From Candidatus Mediterraneibacter guildfordensis (GTDB lineage Bacteria; Bacillota; Clostridia; Lachnospirales; Lachnospiraceae), in contig DXIS01000017.1 of the NCBI GenBank assembly GCA_019112735.1, positions 124,001 to 188,000 on the forward strand: 64,000 nt of DNA, in the 5' to 3' direction. A program made the position numbers and the translations under genes. The notes below the pieces were generated by a model. That model had not been told where the DNA came from, made no database searches, and saw only the letters and a program-made list of their open reading frames with translations. Positions 52,343-60,957 of the stretch are shown here, in pieces. Each line of letters starts with the position of its first letter. Position 1 is the stretch's first letter.

Positions 52343-52415
52343 GGGGTCTTAGCTCAGCTGGGAGAGCATCTGCCTTACAAGCAGAGGGTCATAGGTTCGA
52401 GCCCTATAGGCCCCA
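52343..52415 (+). tRNA. tRNA-Val (anticodon TAC)
   Basis: 73-base cloverleaf. The acceptor GGGGTCT pairs with AGGCCCC (one G-T), the D-stem is GCTC/GAGC, and the anticodon stem TCTGC/GCAGA has loop CTTACAA with TAC at 52376-52378. The T-arm is ATAGG TTCGAGC CCTAT. CCA is not encoded. Confidence 0.96.
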
Positions 52416-52430
52416 TAAATAATTAAATAT

Positions 52431-52504
52431 GGCGGAATAGCTCAGTTGGCTAGAGCACACGGTTCATACCCGTGGTGTCGCTGGTTCAAATCCAGTTTCC
52501 GCTA
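52431..52504 (+). tRNA. tRNA-Met (anticodon CAT), elongator type
   Basis: 74-base cloverleaf. The acceptor GGCGGAA pairs with TTCCGCT (terminal G-T), the anticodon stem CACGG/CCGTG has loop TTCATAC with CAT at 52465-52467, and the T-arm is GCTGG TTCAAAT CCAGT. The anticodon stem lacks the three consecutive G-C pairs of initiator tRNA, so an elongator is more likely; a tRNA-Ile with lysidine cannot be strictly excluded. CCA is not encoded. Confidence 0.92.
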
Positions 52505-52512
52505 CTTGCAGG

Positions 52513-52535
52513 AGCCCGTTTTTACGGGCTTTTTT
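52513..52535 (+). terminator. Intrinsic terminator of the tRNA operon
   Basis: AGCCCGT and ACGGGCT form a 7-bp stem around TTTT, followed by a run of T, 9 bases after tRNA-Met. Confidence 0.92.
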
Positions 52536-52616
52536 CAATGTTCAATTTTATTGAACTGGAATTACATTTCAAGTTATGATAGAATAGTCCACAGAATGGT
52601 TACGGAGGATAAAGTC

Positions 52617-53339
52617 ATGAATCAGAAATCAAGTTACGCATTTCGTCTGGTGCTTGGCGGCTGGCTTACTTATCTCGGCGTCAGCCTGCTGTATCAGATG
52701 TATAAAGAGAGACCGAGCAATATGGTGCTCATAAGCGTGATCGCAGTTATATTTGTGGTCGTCGGCGCGGTCTGTGCGATACACAGCCTGTTGAAAATAC
52801 TCGGTATCCGCATGCCCAAACTGTTCAGAAACTTCAAAAAGAAAACGGCGGAAAAAGCGGAAGAACCGGAAGTTCAGCAATTCATACTAACTGACAGCAA
52901 CGTACAGCCTGTGGCACTGACTGCTCCGGAAGAGATCAGTCCGGCGGAGGATGAATCATCTGAATCTGAAAATGCTTCAGATGCTCCGGAAAATGAAGCA
53001 GATAATACAGCCGATGCTGCAAACAGGCCGGCAGACGATGCGGATGCTCCGCAGGGCAATGCTGCTGAGCCAAATGCTGAGGCGGATACTCCAAAGAGTG
53101 ATGCAGGTGAGCCGCAGGACAATGCGGATGTTCCGGAAAATGATGCGGATCAGCCGGCAGAGAGTGCGGATAACGAGGAAGCCGATGCGGCTGAGGCGGA
53201 TGCCGCTGTAGAAACGTCTGAGGCTCAAGAAGAGGAAAAACTGAGAACCAGCGCTTCGGATGTTGAGATCCTTGAGGTTACTGAAGAAGAGAAAGATGAC
53301 CATGCAGACGAGCTTGAAAATGATTATGAGGAGAAATAG
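52617..53339 (+). CDS. Two-pass membrane protein with long acidic, Asp/Ala/Glu-rich tail
   Basis: 240 aa. Two membrane segments (about residues 8-28 and 36-58) are followed by a basic stretch ([13 protein letters not shown]) and then, from about 103 to the end, a low-complexity tail dominated by Asp, Glu, Ala, Asn and Pro with imperfect repeats of the kind [17 protein letters not shown] cytoplasmic tail is suggested by the positive charges next to the second segment. I do not recognise the family. The tail is probably disordered. The ATG at 52617 follows GGAGG; the reading frame upstream runs through the tRNA and is discarded. ispF begins 3 bases after its stop. Confidence 0.8.
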   Translation: MNQKSSYAFRLVLGGWLTYLGVSLLYQMYKERPSNMVLISVIAVIFVVVGAVCAIHSLLKILGIRMPKLFRNFKKKTAEKAEEPEVQQFILTDSNVQPVALTAPEEISPAEDESSESENASDAPENEADNTADAANRPADDADAPQGNAAEPNAEADTPKSDAGEPQDNADVPENDADQPAESADNEEADAAEADAAVETSEAQEEEKLRTSASDVEILEVTEEEKDDHADELENDYEEK

Positions 53340-53341
53340 GT

Positions 53342-53815
53342 ATGCGGATCGGAATGGGCTATGATGTGCACCGGCTGTCAGCCGGAAGAAAACTGATCAT
53401 GGGCGGTGTGGATATTCCATATGAAAAAGGGCTTCTGGGGCATTCGGATGCGGACGTCCTGATACATGCGATCATGGATGCGCTTCTCGGCGCGGCTGCG
53501 CTCGGAGACATCGGGAGCCATTTCCCGGATACAGATCCGGCCTATGAGGGGATCTCCAGCATCCGTCTGCTGGAGCATGTCGGAAAGCTTCTTTCCGATC
53601 ACGGGTATAAGATCGGCAATATTGATGCGACGATCATCGCGCAGAAACCGAAGATGCGCCCCCACATTGATCAGATGCGGGAAAACATTGCCAATGCGCT
53701 GAAGATCCGTCCGGACCAGGTCGGCGTAAAAGCAACGACAGAAGAAGGACTTGGCTTTACAGGCAGCGGCGAGGGCATATCCGCCCATGCGGTGTGTCTT
53801 CTGGAACAGATATAA
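53342..53815 (+). CDS. ispF: 2-C-methyl-D-erythritol 2,4-cyclodiphosphate synthase
   Basis: 157 aa, full length. It cyclises CDP-methylerythritol 2-phosphate in the MEP pathway. Metal-binding and conserved residues lie in GMGYDVHRL near residue 6 (Asp8, His10), [23 protein letters not shown] near 31 (His42) and [12 protein letters not shown] near 56; the C-terminal [12 protein letters not shown] is typical. AGGAGAAATAG precedes the ATG. It lies immediately after the acidic membrane protein gene and 17 bases before the GNAT gene. ispG is at 26869, so the MEP genes are scattered. Confidence 0.97.
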   Translation: MRIGMGYDVHRLSAGRKLIMGGVDIPYEKGLLGHSDADVLIHAIMDALLGAAALGDIGSHFPDTDPAYEGISSIRLLEHVGKLLSDHGYKIGNIDATIIAQKPKMRPHIDQMRENIANALKIRPDQVGVKATTEEGLGFTGSGEGISAHAVCLLEQI

Positions 53816-53832
53816 AGGGGAATGGCGGAGAA

Positions 53833-55005
53833 ATGATCCTTCGTAAGCTTACTCAGGAAGAGCATGGAAATACGCGCCCGTTGTGGGAGGAAGTCTTTGC
53901 GGATGACACAAAGGCTTTTCTTGATTATTATTACTATATTAAGACGCGGGACAATGAGATCTACACGGTGGAAGAGGACGGACAGATCTGTTCTATGCTC
54001 CAGCTTAATCCATACACACTGAATATCGTGAATAATTCGTTTCCCGGCACCTATATCATTGCAGTGGCGACCAGGGAGCCGTACAGAGGACGGGGATACA
54101 TGGGCGCGCTGCTGCGTACGGCGCTGAATGATATGTATGCGAAGAAAATGCCGTTTACTTTTCTGATGCCTGCCGCAGAAGCAATCTATACGCCTTATGA
54201 CTTCCGTTTTATCTACACGCAGAACATCGGAAGGATCACGCTGGAAGATGAGGCGGATGCGCAGCAGAACGATGACTGCACATTTACCGATGCCGCGCTC
54301 TGGGATGCCGAAGAAATGGCCTCTTTCTTTAACGGGCATTTTGCGGTACAATGGCAGGTGTACGCCAAAAGAGACGCGGCGTACTATCAGACCATGATCA
54401 TGGAACAGATGAGCGAGCGGGGCGGTGTGCGGCTGATCCGTGAAAACGGTGCCCTTAAGGGCATGTACGCCTATGCGGCAGAGGGAAAGCTTGAGATCCG
54501 TGAACCGCTGTATCTCCCGGGATATGAGGCTGCATACAGAAGTTCAGTCCGGGAACTGCTTAAAGCACAGATGCATAAGGCAACGGCAGACAGCGGCAAA
54601 GGCTGCAATGAAGCGGTTGTATATGCCTGCGGTGAGGAGGATGCGGTTGAAAAGAAGCCGGTCATCATGGCGCGGATCATCCGTCTGGAAGAACTGCTGA
54701 AGGCCATGATTGTTCCGTCCGGCACAGCCATGCGGTGCAGCTTCGCGGTGATCGATCCGTTGATCCACGGGAACAGCCGTGTATGGCAGATCTCAAGCGA
54801 TGAAAATGAGCAGGCGATCCACGTGCGCGAGACGGAGGATTCAGAGGGCGTGATCCCCATCACCGCCCTGACAGAATTCCTTTTCGGGCAGACGGATATA
54901 CATGAACTGTCCGCTCAGGAAGATGTGATCCTTTCAGAACACCTTACGGAAGAACTGGATAAGATCACCCGGCTTTCGGACGTGTTCCTGAATGAGATCG
55001 TATAG
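53833..55005 (+). CDS. GNAT family N-acetyltransferase, Eis-like
   Basis: 390 aa. The N-terminal GNAT domain includes YIIAVATREPYRGRGYMGALL (near residue 79), the acetyl-CoA pyrophosphate-binding R-G-x-G-Y-M-G pattern. The following 250 residues resemble the second GNAT and sterol-carrier-like domains of Eis-type acetyltransferases. The substrate is unknown; Eis relatives acetylate amines such as aminoglycosides or peptides, but that cannot be concluded here. The ATG at 53833 follows GGCGGAG. It lies in a tight run of genes between ispF and cysE. Confidence 0.8.
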   Translation: MILRKLTQEEHGNTRPLWEEVFADDTKAFLDYYYYIKTRDNEIYTVEEDGQICSMLQLNPYTLNIVNNSFPGTYIIAVATREPYRGRGYMGALLRTALNDMYAKKMPFTFLMPAAEAIYTPYDFRFIYTQNIGRITLEDEADAQQNDDCTFTDAALWDAEEMASFFNGHFAVQWQVYAKRDAAYYQTMIMEQMSERGGVRLIRENGALKGMYAYAAEGKLEIREPLYLPGYEAAYRSSVRELLKAQMHKATADSGKGCNEAVVYACGEEDAVEKKPVIMARIIRLEELLKAMIVPSGTAMRCSFAVIDPLIHGNSRVWQISSDENEQAIHVRETEDSEGVIPITALTEFLFGQTDIHELSAQEDVILSEHLTEELDKITRLSDVFLNEIV

Positions 55006-55032
55006 GACCGAAGACATCTACAGGAGAACAGA

Positions 55033-55719
55033 ATGGGTATAATATCATATATAAGAGAAGAAATACAGGTGATACGCGAACGGGATCCGGCTATCAAATC
55101 AAACATGGAAGTATTCCTTTATCCGAGCTTCCGTGTGATCCTCAGATACCGGATCGCCCACAAACTGTATCTGAAAGGACATTATTTCTGGGCCAGATGG
55201 ATCTCCCAGCGCGGCGCACGCAAGACCGGCATTGAGATCCATCCCGGGGCGACCATCGGGAAAGGCCTGTTTATCGACCACGGCAGCGGGGTCATCATCG
55301 GAGAGACCACGGTCATCGGTGACAATGTAACCCTGTACCAGGGCGTTACGCTGGGCGGAACCGGCAAAGAGCAGGGGAAACGTCATCCGACCCTTGAGGA
55401 TAATGTAATGGTGAGCGCCGGTGCGAAGATCCTTGGCTCCTTTACCATCGGAGAAAATTCGAAGATCGGAGCGGGATCCGTGGTGCTGGAGGAAGTGCCT
55501 CCAAACTGTACGGTCGTCGGCGTCCCCGGGCGGATCGTCCGGATGGACAACAAGAAAATCCCGCGCTTTGATATGGACCAGGTGCATCTGCCCGATCCGG
55601 TGCTGGAAGACATCCGGCGGCTACATGATGAGAATCTGCGGCTGCACAGCAAGTTAAAGACCCTGATGCGGGAGATGCGCTGCATTGAAAAGAAAGGAGA
55701 AGAAGATGAAGATTTATAA
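55033..55719 (+). CDS. cysE: Serine O-acetyltransferase (EpsC/CysE type)
   Basis: 228 aa. It acetylates serine for cysteine synthesis, feeding CysK at 41345. The left-handed beta-helix hexapeptide region contains [20 protein letters not shown]-like wording ([18 protein letters not shown]) and the catalytic His-containing [19 protein letters not shown]. The N-terminus is short, as in Bacillus CysE rather than E. coli CysE. The start has AGGAGAAC upstream. It overlaps cysS by 14 bases, the conserved Firmicutes arrangement that links cysteine synthesis with charging of tRNA-Cys. Confidence 0.94.
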   Translation: MGIISYIREEIQVIRERDPAIKSNMEVFLYPSFRVILRYRIAHKLYLKGHYFWARWISQRGARKTGIEIHPGATIGKGLFIDHGSGVIIGETTVIGDNVTLYQGVTLGGTGKEQGKRHPTLEDNVMVSAGAKILGSFTIGENSKIGAGSVVLEEVPPNCTVVGVPGRIVRMDNKKIPRFDMDQVHLPDPVLEDIRRLHDENLRLHSKLKTLMREMRCIEKKGEEDEDL

Positions 55720-57112
55720 TACAATGTCAAAGAGAAAAGAAGAGTTCGTGCCGCTCGAGGAAGGAAAGGTAAAGATGTATGTATGCGGTCCTACCGTATA
55801 CAATCTGATCCACATCGGCAATGCGCGTCCGATGATCGTATTCGATACGGTGCGCAGATACTTTGAATACAAAGGGTATGACGTGAATTTTGTGTCAAAT
55901 TTCACGGATGTAGACGATAAGATCATCAAAAAGGCGATCGAGGAAGGTACGACCGCGGAGGTGATCTCCAAACGCTACATCGAGGAATGCAAAAAAGACA
56001 TGGATGCCATGAACATCAAACCGGCGACAAAGAATCCTCTGGCGACGGAGGAGATCTGCGGCATGGTGGACATGATCCGGACACTGATCGACAAAGGCTA
56101 TGCTTATGAGAAGAACGGAACGGTTTACTACCGCACCCGGAAGTTCAAGGATTACGGCAAGCTTTCCCACAAGAACCTGGATGACCTGCAGTCCGGCGGA
56201 CGCACCCTTCTTGTGACCGGGGAGGATGAAAAGGAAGATCCCCTTGATTTCGTGCTCTGGAAGCCGAAGAAAGAGGGCGAGCCGGCATGGGAGTCCCCGT
56301 GGAGCGAAGGGCGTCCGGGATGGCATATCGAGTGTTCTGAGATGTCAAAAAAATATCTGGGCGAGCAGATCGACATCCATGCAGGCGGCGAGGACCTTAT
56401 CTTCCCGCATCATGAGAACGAGATCGCACAGAGCGAGGCGGCCAACGGCAAGGAGTTTGCCCGCTACTGGATGCATAACGGCTTTCTGAACATTGATAAC
56501 CGGAAAATGTCAAAATCACTGGGCAATTTCTTTACGGTCCGCGAGATCAGCGAGAAATATGATCTTCAGGTCCTCCGGTTCTTCATGCTCAGCGCACATT
56601 ACAGAAGCCCGCTCAACTTCAGCGCGGAGCTGATGGAGGCGGCGAAGAACGGACTGGAGCGCATCCTTACAGCAGCGGATAATCTGAAATTCCTCGCAGG
56701 CAATGCGTCCAGTGAGGTTATGACGGATGAAGAAAAAGAACTGTTCCTGAAGACGCAGGAGTACACCGACAGCTTCGAACGCGCCATGGATGACGACTTT
56801 AATACGGCGGATGCCATCGCCGCGGTATTCGAACTTGTAAAATATATCAATACGACCGCAGACGGGACCCGTTCAAAAGAATATCTGGACAGCCTTTATA
56901 AGAGGCTTGAAAGCCTGACGGACGTGCTGGGCATCATTATCGAGAAGAAAGAAGAGATGCTTGACGAAGAGATCGAGGCGATGATCGAGAAACGCCAGGC
57001 GGCGAGAAAAGAGCGGAACTTCGCGCTTGCGGACCAGATCAGGGATGAACTGCTGGCCAGAGGCATTAGCCTGGAGGATACACGAGAAGGAGTAAAATGG
57101 AAAAAAGCGTAG
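55706..57112 (+). CDS. cysS: Cysteine--tRNA ligase
   Basis: 468 aa, class I synthetase. The HIGH-like motif is [16 protein letters not shown] near residue 31, the zinc-site region is [16 protein letters not shown] with [19 protein letters not shown] near 230, and [10 protein letters not shown] is near 266. The C-terminal part ends with [20 protein letters not shown]. The ATG at 55706 follows AAAGGAG; an earlier in-frame start would lack it. It overlaps cysE by 14 bases and mrnC by 16, so the three are translationally coupled. Confidence 0.96.
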   Translation: MKIYNTMSKRKEEFVPLEEGKVKMYVCGPTVYNLIHIGNARPMIVFDTVRRYFEYKGYDVNFVSNFTDVDDKIIKKAIEEGTTAEVISKRYIEECKKDMDAMNIKPATKNPLATEEICGMVDMIRTLIDKGYAYEKNGTVYYRTRKFKDYGKLSHKNLDDLQSGGRTLLVTGEDEKEDPLDFVLWKPKKEGEPAWESPWSEGRPGWHIECSEMSKKYLGEQIDIHAGGEDLIFPHHENEIAQSEAANGKEFARYWMHNGFLNIDNRKMSKSLGNFFTVREISEKYDLQVLRFFMLSAHYRSPLNFSAELMEAAKNGLERILTAADNLKFLAGNASSEVMTDEEKELFLKTQEYTDSFERAMDDDFNTADAIAAVFELVKYINTTADGTRSKEYLDSLYKRLESLTDVLGIIIEKKEEMLDEEIEAMIEKRQAARKERNFALADQIRDELLARGISLEDTREGVKWKKA

Positions 57113-57567
57113 AATACGGACTGGAACATTATATAAGATCAATTCCCGGCATGAATGCGGTGGACCCGAAGATGAGTTCACCGCTCGTGCTTGCGTATAT
57201 CGGGGACTGTGTGTTTGACCTGATCATCAAACTGATGGTGACGGGGAAGGGAAACCGCCAGGTGCATAAGCTTCATGAAGAGACCAGCAGATATGTGCAG
57301 GCGTCGGCCCAGTCCTACATGATGCGCAGCATCCAGGAAAAGCTTGACGAAGAGGAGCACGGGGTCTACCGCCGGGGGCGGAACGCACGGAGCGTCTCGC
57401 CGGCCAAGAACCAGTCCATCACGGATTACCGCAGGGCGACCGGTTTCGAGGCGCTGATCGGATATCTGTATCTGACCGGCAGATATGAGCGGCTGACAGA
57501 GCTTGTGACGGTGGGTCTGAAAAGTATGGAACAGAAGGAAGCAGAAGAGGATGGAAATCATGCATGA
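57097..57567 (+). CDS. mrnC: Mini-ribonuclease 3
   Basis: 156 aa. It is an RNase III catalytic domain without the double-stranded RNA-binding domain, acting in 23S rRNA maturation in Bacillus. The active-site helix is [20 protein letters not shown] near residue 29; [28 protein letters not shown]-type wording near 92 ([13 protein letters not shown]) is typical. GAAGGAG precedes the ATG. It sits between cysS and rlmB, its usual place in Firmicutes. Confidence 0.93.
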   Translation: MEKSVEYGLEHYIRSIPGMNAVDPKMSSPLVLAYIGDCVFDLIIKLMVTGKGNRQVHKLHEETSRYVQASAQSYMMRSIQEKLDEEEHGVYRRGRNARSVSPAKNQSITDYRRATGFEALIGYLYLTGRYERLTELVTVGLKSMEQKEAEEDGNHA

Positions 57568-58342
57568 GACAGAAAGAGAGCAGACGAAAAATCTGAATGA
57601 AAGCGGGCATACGCTGGTGATCGAAGGCCGGAATGCGGTGATCGAGGCGTTCCGTTCCGGACGGACCATCGATAAGGTATTCGTGCTTGACGGATGCCAG
57701 GACGGCCCGGTCCGCACGATCGTGCGGGAAGCCAAAAAGCACGGTGCGGTCCTGAACTTTGTGGAAAAGGAGCGCCTGAACCAGCTGAGCGAGACCGGAC
57801 GCCATCAGGGCGTGATCGCCTGGGCGGCGGCCTATTCTTATGCGGAAGTGTCTGATATGCTGGAAGTGGCTGCGCAGAAGAACGAAGATCCGTTCCTGAT
57901 CCTTCTGGACGGGATCGAGGATCCTCATAATCTGGGCGCCATTATCCGTACCGCTAATACGGCAGGAGCGCACGGCGTGATCATCCCGAAGCGGCGTGCA
58001 TCGGGACTGACAGCCACGGTTGCCAAGGCATCCGCCGGCGCCCTCAATTATACACCGGTCGCCAAAGTGACGAATCTGGCGAAAACGATTGATGAACTGA
58101 AAGAAAAGGGGCTCTGGTTTGTCTGCGCTGACATGGACGGAGAGCAGATGTACGACTTGAACCTGACCGGACCGATCGGACTGGTGGTCGGAAGCGAGGG
58201 ACAGGGCGTGAGCAGGCTGGTAAAAGAAAAATGCGATTATATCGCATCGATCCCGATGAAAGGCGAGATCACATCGTTAAATGCCTCAGTGGCAGGCGGT
58301 GTGCTTGCTTATGAGATCGTGAGACAGAGGATTCAGAAATAA
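57551..58342 (+). CDS. rlmB: 23S rRNA 2'-O-methyltransferase RlmB/TrmH family
   Basis: 263 aa SPOUT methyltransferase. An N-terminal substrate-binding domain (LVIEGRNAVIEAFRSGRTI) is followed by the knotted catalytic domain with LDGIEDPHNLGAIIRTANTAG (motif 1), GLVVGSEGQGVSRLV (motif 2) and SLNASVAGGVLAYEI (motif 3). It is predicted to methylate a guanosine of 23S rRNA, G2251 by E. coli numbering. Two starts, 57551 and 57560, both have suitable sites (AAGGAA and AGAGG); the first is listed. It overlaps mrnC by 17 bases. Another TrmH-type target is possible. Confidence 0.92.
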   Translation: MEIMHETEREQTKNLNESGHTLVIEGRNAVIEAFRSGRTIDKVFVLDGCQDGPVRTIVREAKKHGAVLNFVEKERLNQLSETGRHQGVIAWAAAYSYAEVSDMLEVAAQKNEDPFLILLDGIEDPHNLGAIIRTANTAGAHGVIIPKRRASGLTATVAKASAGALNYTPVAKVTNLAKTIDELKEKGLWFVCADMDGEQMYDLNLTGPIGLVVGSEGQGVSRLVKEKCDYIASIPMKGEITSLNASVAGGVLAYEIVRQRIQK

Positions 58343-58343
58343 G

Positions 58344-58964
58344 ATGAATAAATATGATTCAATGACGGATGAACAGCTCATCCGTGAACTGAAAAAGGGA
58401 GATACCGCGGTGACGGATTATATCATGGACAAATACAAATCCATGGTCCGGAAGAAAGCCCGCGCCATGTATCTCTTCGGCGGAGAGACGGAAGATCTGA
58501 TCCAGGAGGGGATGATCGGACTGATCAAGGCGGTGCGGGACTTTGACCCGTCCGCCGGCAATTCCTTCAGCAGTTTTGCCCAGTTATGCATATCCCGTCA
58601 GATGTACAGCGCCATCGAAGCGTCAAAAAGGAAAAAGCATATTCCGCTGAACTCCTATGTGTCGCTCTATGAGGAGAGTGAAGTCCGCCGGGACGGGAAG
58701 AAGCTTCCGCTGATCGACACCATCGGAACGGAGAAAGAATCCGATCCGGCAGCGCTTTATTTCAGCAGGGAATACACGGAGATCTTTATTGAGCAGCTGA
58801 AAGAGAAGCTCAGCCCTCTGGAGAATCATGTACTGTATCTCCATCTTATGGGGACCGATTACAGAAAGATCGCGGAAATACTGGAAAAGACGCCGAAATC
58901 GATCGATAATGCGATCCAGCGGATCCGCAGTAAAGCAGAGAAAATGATCCGGAATGCGGATTGA
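58344..58964 (+). CDS. sigH: RNA polymerase sigma factor SigH
   Basis: 206 aa, sigma-70 family. Region 2 includes YLFGGETEDLIQEGMIGLIKAVRDFDP (core-binding and -10 recognition, about residues 45-71, split here into GGETEDLIQEGMIGLIKA and VRDFDP), then SFSSFAQLCISRQMYSAIE. Region 4 is LSPLENHVLYLHLMGTDYRK with helix-turn-helix IAEILEKTPKSIDNAIQR. The gene order after rlmB identifies it as SigH, the transition-state and early sporulation sigma factor of Bacillus and clostridia. The length agrees. It is co-transcribed with the upstream run, starting one base after rlmB, and slightly precedes the CPBP gene. Confidence 0.9.
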   Translation: MNKYDSMTDEQLIRELKKGDTAVTDYIMDKYKSMVRKKARAMYLFGGETEDLIQEGMIGLIKAVRDFDPSAGNSFSSFAQLCISRQMYSAIEASKRKKHIPLNSYVSLYEESEVRRDGKKLPLIDTIGTEKESDPAALYFSREYTEIFIEQLKEKLSPLENHVLYLHLMGTDYRKIAEILEKTPKSIDNAIQRIRSKAEKMIRNAD

Positions 58965-58983
58965 AATACCGGGAGATGAGAAG

Positions 58984-59853
58984 ATGAAAAAACACGTAAA
59001 TTACCTGTTGGCCGCATCAGTCTTCATACTGATGCTGGTATTGCTTTACGGCAGCTCGGTCATGCTGGCGGCCGTCGTCAGCCTGCTTGGGTTTTTCCTG
59101 GGAGGAAGCGAAGGTTTTTCGGCAGGCTACTGGTTCCTGCTTGACCATATGAATCTGGTTTCCTGCGTCGTATATATGGTTCCGGCTGTTGCCTTTATCC
59201 TGTGGTACTGGTTTGAAGTGGTCAGGAGAAGCGGGCCGGCTTCCTTTGCCAGAGCCCAGATAAAGAGGGTCACTCCGGCAGGGGTTCTCTGGACCTTCAT
59301 TCTTGCCTATGCAGTACAGCATGCCGTTTCAATTATTATCGGCTTTCTGGCCATCCTGCTTCCCGAGACCGTGGAGGCATATGCGGAACTGGTGGAATCC
59401 GCCGGAATGACGGATTATTCCCTTGCGTGGGTCTTTGCAGTTGTGATCCTTCCGCCGCTAGTTGAAGAGACGGTGTTCCGCGGCCTTATATTTTACTATC
59501 TGAAAAAGGGCGGCGCGGGATTCTGGGCGGCCAATCTGATCCAGGCGGTCCTGTTCGGGATCTATCACGGCAATCTGGTCCAGGGGATCTATGCGTTCTT
59601 CATCGGCCTCCTGCTCGGGTATCTGGCGGAGCGTTACAGCAGCCTGATCATCCCGGTCATGGTACATGCATTGTTTAATCTGTTCGGTACGCTTGGCGTG
59701 GAACTGGAAGCGCTGATCCTTCCGGAGATGGTCCAGGGGATGCTGATCTACGGCTGCGTCCCGCTTACTGCGATGCTGCTGGTGCTGATCCATTACGGGG
59801 CCGGAGAGAAGAAGAGAGACAGCGGATACATTGAAGAGAGGAGTGAACCATGA
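58984..59853 (+). CDS. CPBP family intramembrane metalloprotease
   Basis: 289 aa with about seven hydrophobic segments. The CAAX-protease/bacteriocin-processing motifs are [14 protein letters not shown] near residue 160 (EExxxR), [15 protein letters not shown] near 192 and VHALFNLFG near 230 (HxxxN). These supply the presumed metal ligands inside the membrane. The substrate is unknown; relatives process prenylated proteins or confer bacteriocin self-immunity. The ATG at 58984 follows GGGAGATGAG and is 19 bases after sigH. The stop overlaps the dtd start (ATGA). Confidence 0.88.
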   Translation: MKKHVNYLLAASVFILMLVLLYGSSVMLAAVVSLLGFFLGGSEGFSAGYWFLLDHMNLVSCVVYMVPAVAFILWYWFEVVRRSGPASFARAQIKRVTPAGVLWTFILAYAVQHAVSIIIGFLAILLPETVEAYAELVESAGMTDYSLAWVFAVVILPPLVEETVFRGLIFYYLKKGGAGFWAANLIQAVLFGIYHGNLVQGIYAFFIGLLLGYLAERYSSLIIPVMVHALFNLFGTLGVELEALILPEMVQGMLIYGCVPLTAMLLVLIHYGAGEKKRDSGYIEERSEP

Positions 59854-60296
59854 GATTTGTGATCCAGCGGGTGAAAAATGCATCCGTAACAGTAGAGGAA
59901 AATGTAACGGGAGAGATCGGGAAAGGGTTTCTCGTACTGATCGGCGTCTCTGAAAACGATACAGAACAGACCGCAGACAAAATGATCCGGAAAATGACCG
60001 GGCTTCGCATCTTTGAAGATGAGAACGGGAAAACCAATCTGTCCCTTGCGGATGTAAACGGAAGCCTTCTGCTTGTATCCCAGTTTACTCTGTATGCAAA
60101 CTGTAAAAAGGGAAACCGGCCCAGTTTTATTGAAGCCGGATCCCCGGAGAAAGCGGAAGCGCTGTACGAGTATGTGATCCGGGAATGCAAAAAGTCTGTA
60201 CCTGAGGTACAGACCGGTGTATTCGGGGCGGATATGGCTGTGAGCCTTGTAAATGACGGGCCTTTTACCATCATTCTTGACTCGGATCAGCTGTAA
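59850..60296 (+). CDS. dtd: D-aminoacyl-tRNA deacylase
   Basis: 148 aa, full length. It hydrolyses D-amino acids from mischarged tRNAs. The family motifs are [17 protein letters not shown] at the N-terminus, [20 protein letters not shown] (active-site SQFT, about residues 71-90) and the C-terminal [15 protein letters not shown], which here reads NDGPFT at the position where DTD1 proteins have the cross-subunit NxGP(V/F)T. AGAGGAG precedes the ATG, which overlaps the stop of the CPBP gene by 4 bases. Confidence 0.95.
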   Translation: MRFVIQRVKNASVTVEENVTGEIGKGFLVLIGVSENDTEQTADKMIRKMTGLRIFEDENGKTNLSLADVNGSLLLVSQFTLYANCKKGNRPSFIEAGSPEKAEALYEYVIRECKKSVPEVQTGVFGADMAVSLVNDGPFTIILDSDQL

Positions 60297-60312
60297 AAGG
60301 GCAAAAAAATAA

Positions 60313-60385
60313 AGCTGTCTAGGGGACTTGAACCCCCGACCTCCGCCTTACCAAGGCGACGCGCTACCGACTGCGCCAAGACAGC
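60313..60385 (-). tRNA. tRNA-Thr (anticodon GGT)
   Basis: On the minus strand the acceptor GCTGTCT pairs perfectly with AGACAGC, the D-stem is GCGC/GCGC, the anticodon stem TCGCC/GGCGG has loop TTGGTAA with GGT at 60352-60350, and the T-arm is GGGGG TTCAAGT CCCCT. The discriminator is T and CCA is not encoded. It reads against the neighbouring genes, with its 3' end 17 bases from the dtd stop. Confidence 0.95.
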
Positions 60386-60415
60386 TTACTGCGTATGCTT
60401 TAATACGCAAGCATT

Positions 60416-60445
60416 AATATACACCACACTTTCATGGGTTGTCAA
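60416..60445 (-). promoter_or_regulatory. Predicted promoter of tRNA-Thr
   Basis: On the minus strand TTGACA (60440-60445), an 18-base spacer and TATATT (60416-60421), about 30 bases before the tRNA. Confidence 0.75.
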
Positions 60446-60551
60446 GAGAAAAATGCAATGATATCTGTCATTTCCACTGCTTCCTGCCGCATTGTGATAT
60501 AGTTGTTTATTACAACGTGGTGTTTCCTGCGCAGGCCGGAGGGAAAAGACT

Positions 60552-60890
60552 ATGAAAATGGGAAGAGCGGAACTGCAGGAATTGCGGGAAGAACTGGAGC
60601 GGCTGACGGATTTTATCCGGGGAATGGAAGGGGACAGACTGCCATATTTTTATCATTGTTTTGATACGATGAAAAATAACATTGAAATATATTTTTATGT
60701 CGGGAGCGAGGACACGGACGATCTCTTCCCGGTCCTTGAAAGAGACTGGACTGCGTCGCACCGGATGTTTATCGGAGTGCAGAATTATGACATCAGGAAG
60801 GAACACCCGGGTGCGGATCCGGAATTGTGCCTCTATTTTGCGCGTCTCCTGGCAGGCGTCGGCAGGCATTTTGAAAGCGGAATGAAATGA
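60552..60890 (+). CDS. Small soluble protein, function unknown
   Basis: 112 aa, no signal or membrane segment. The N-terminus is an amphipathic helix (GRAELQELREELERLTDFI), followed by an alternating region with many aromatics (YFYHCFDTMKNNIEIYFYV) and a C-terminal helix (LCLYFARLLAGVGRHFESG). A GGAGGG (60538-60543) lies 8 bases before the ATG, so expression is likely. I do not recognise the family. It stands alone between tRNA-Thr and glnS, and a promoter for glnS begins 2 bases after its stop. Confidence 0.65.
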   Translation: MKMGRAELQELREELERLTDFIRGMEGDRLPYFYHCFDTMKNNIEIYFYVGSEDTDDLFPVLERDWTASHRMFIGVQNYDIRKEHPGADPELCLYFARLLAGVGRHFESGMK

Positions 60891-60891
60891 G

Positions 60892-60920
60892 TTGTAGCCG
60901 CTTTATTTTTATGGTAAGAT
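60892..60920 (+). promoter_or_regulatory. Predicted promoter of glnS
   Basis: TTGTAG (60892-60897), a 17-base spacer and TAAGAT (60915-60920), about 38 bases before the glnS ATG. Confidence 0.45.
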
Positions 60921-60957
60921 AATTGGAGCGAGTTTTGTGGTTATAGAGGAGAAGACA

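Noticed and set aside
52446-52616. N-terminal extension of the acidic membrane protein
   Set aside because: This stretch overlaps tRNA-Met and the tRNA terminator; translation starts at 52617 after GGAGG.
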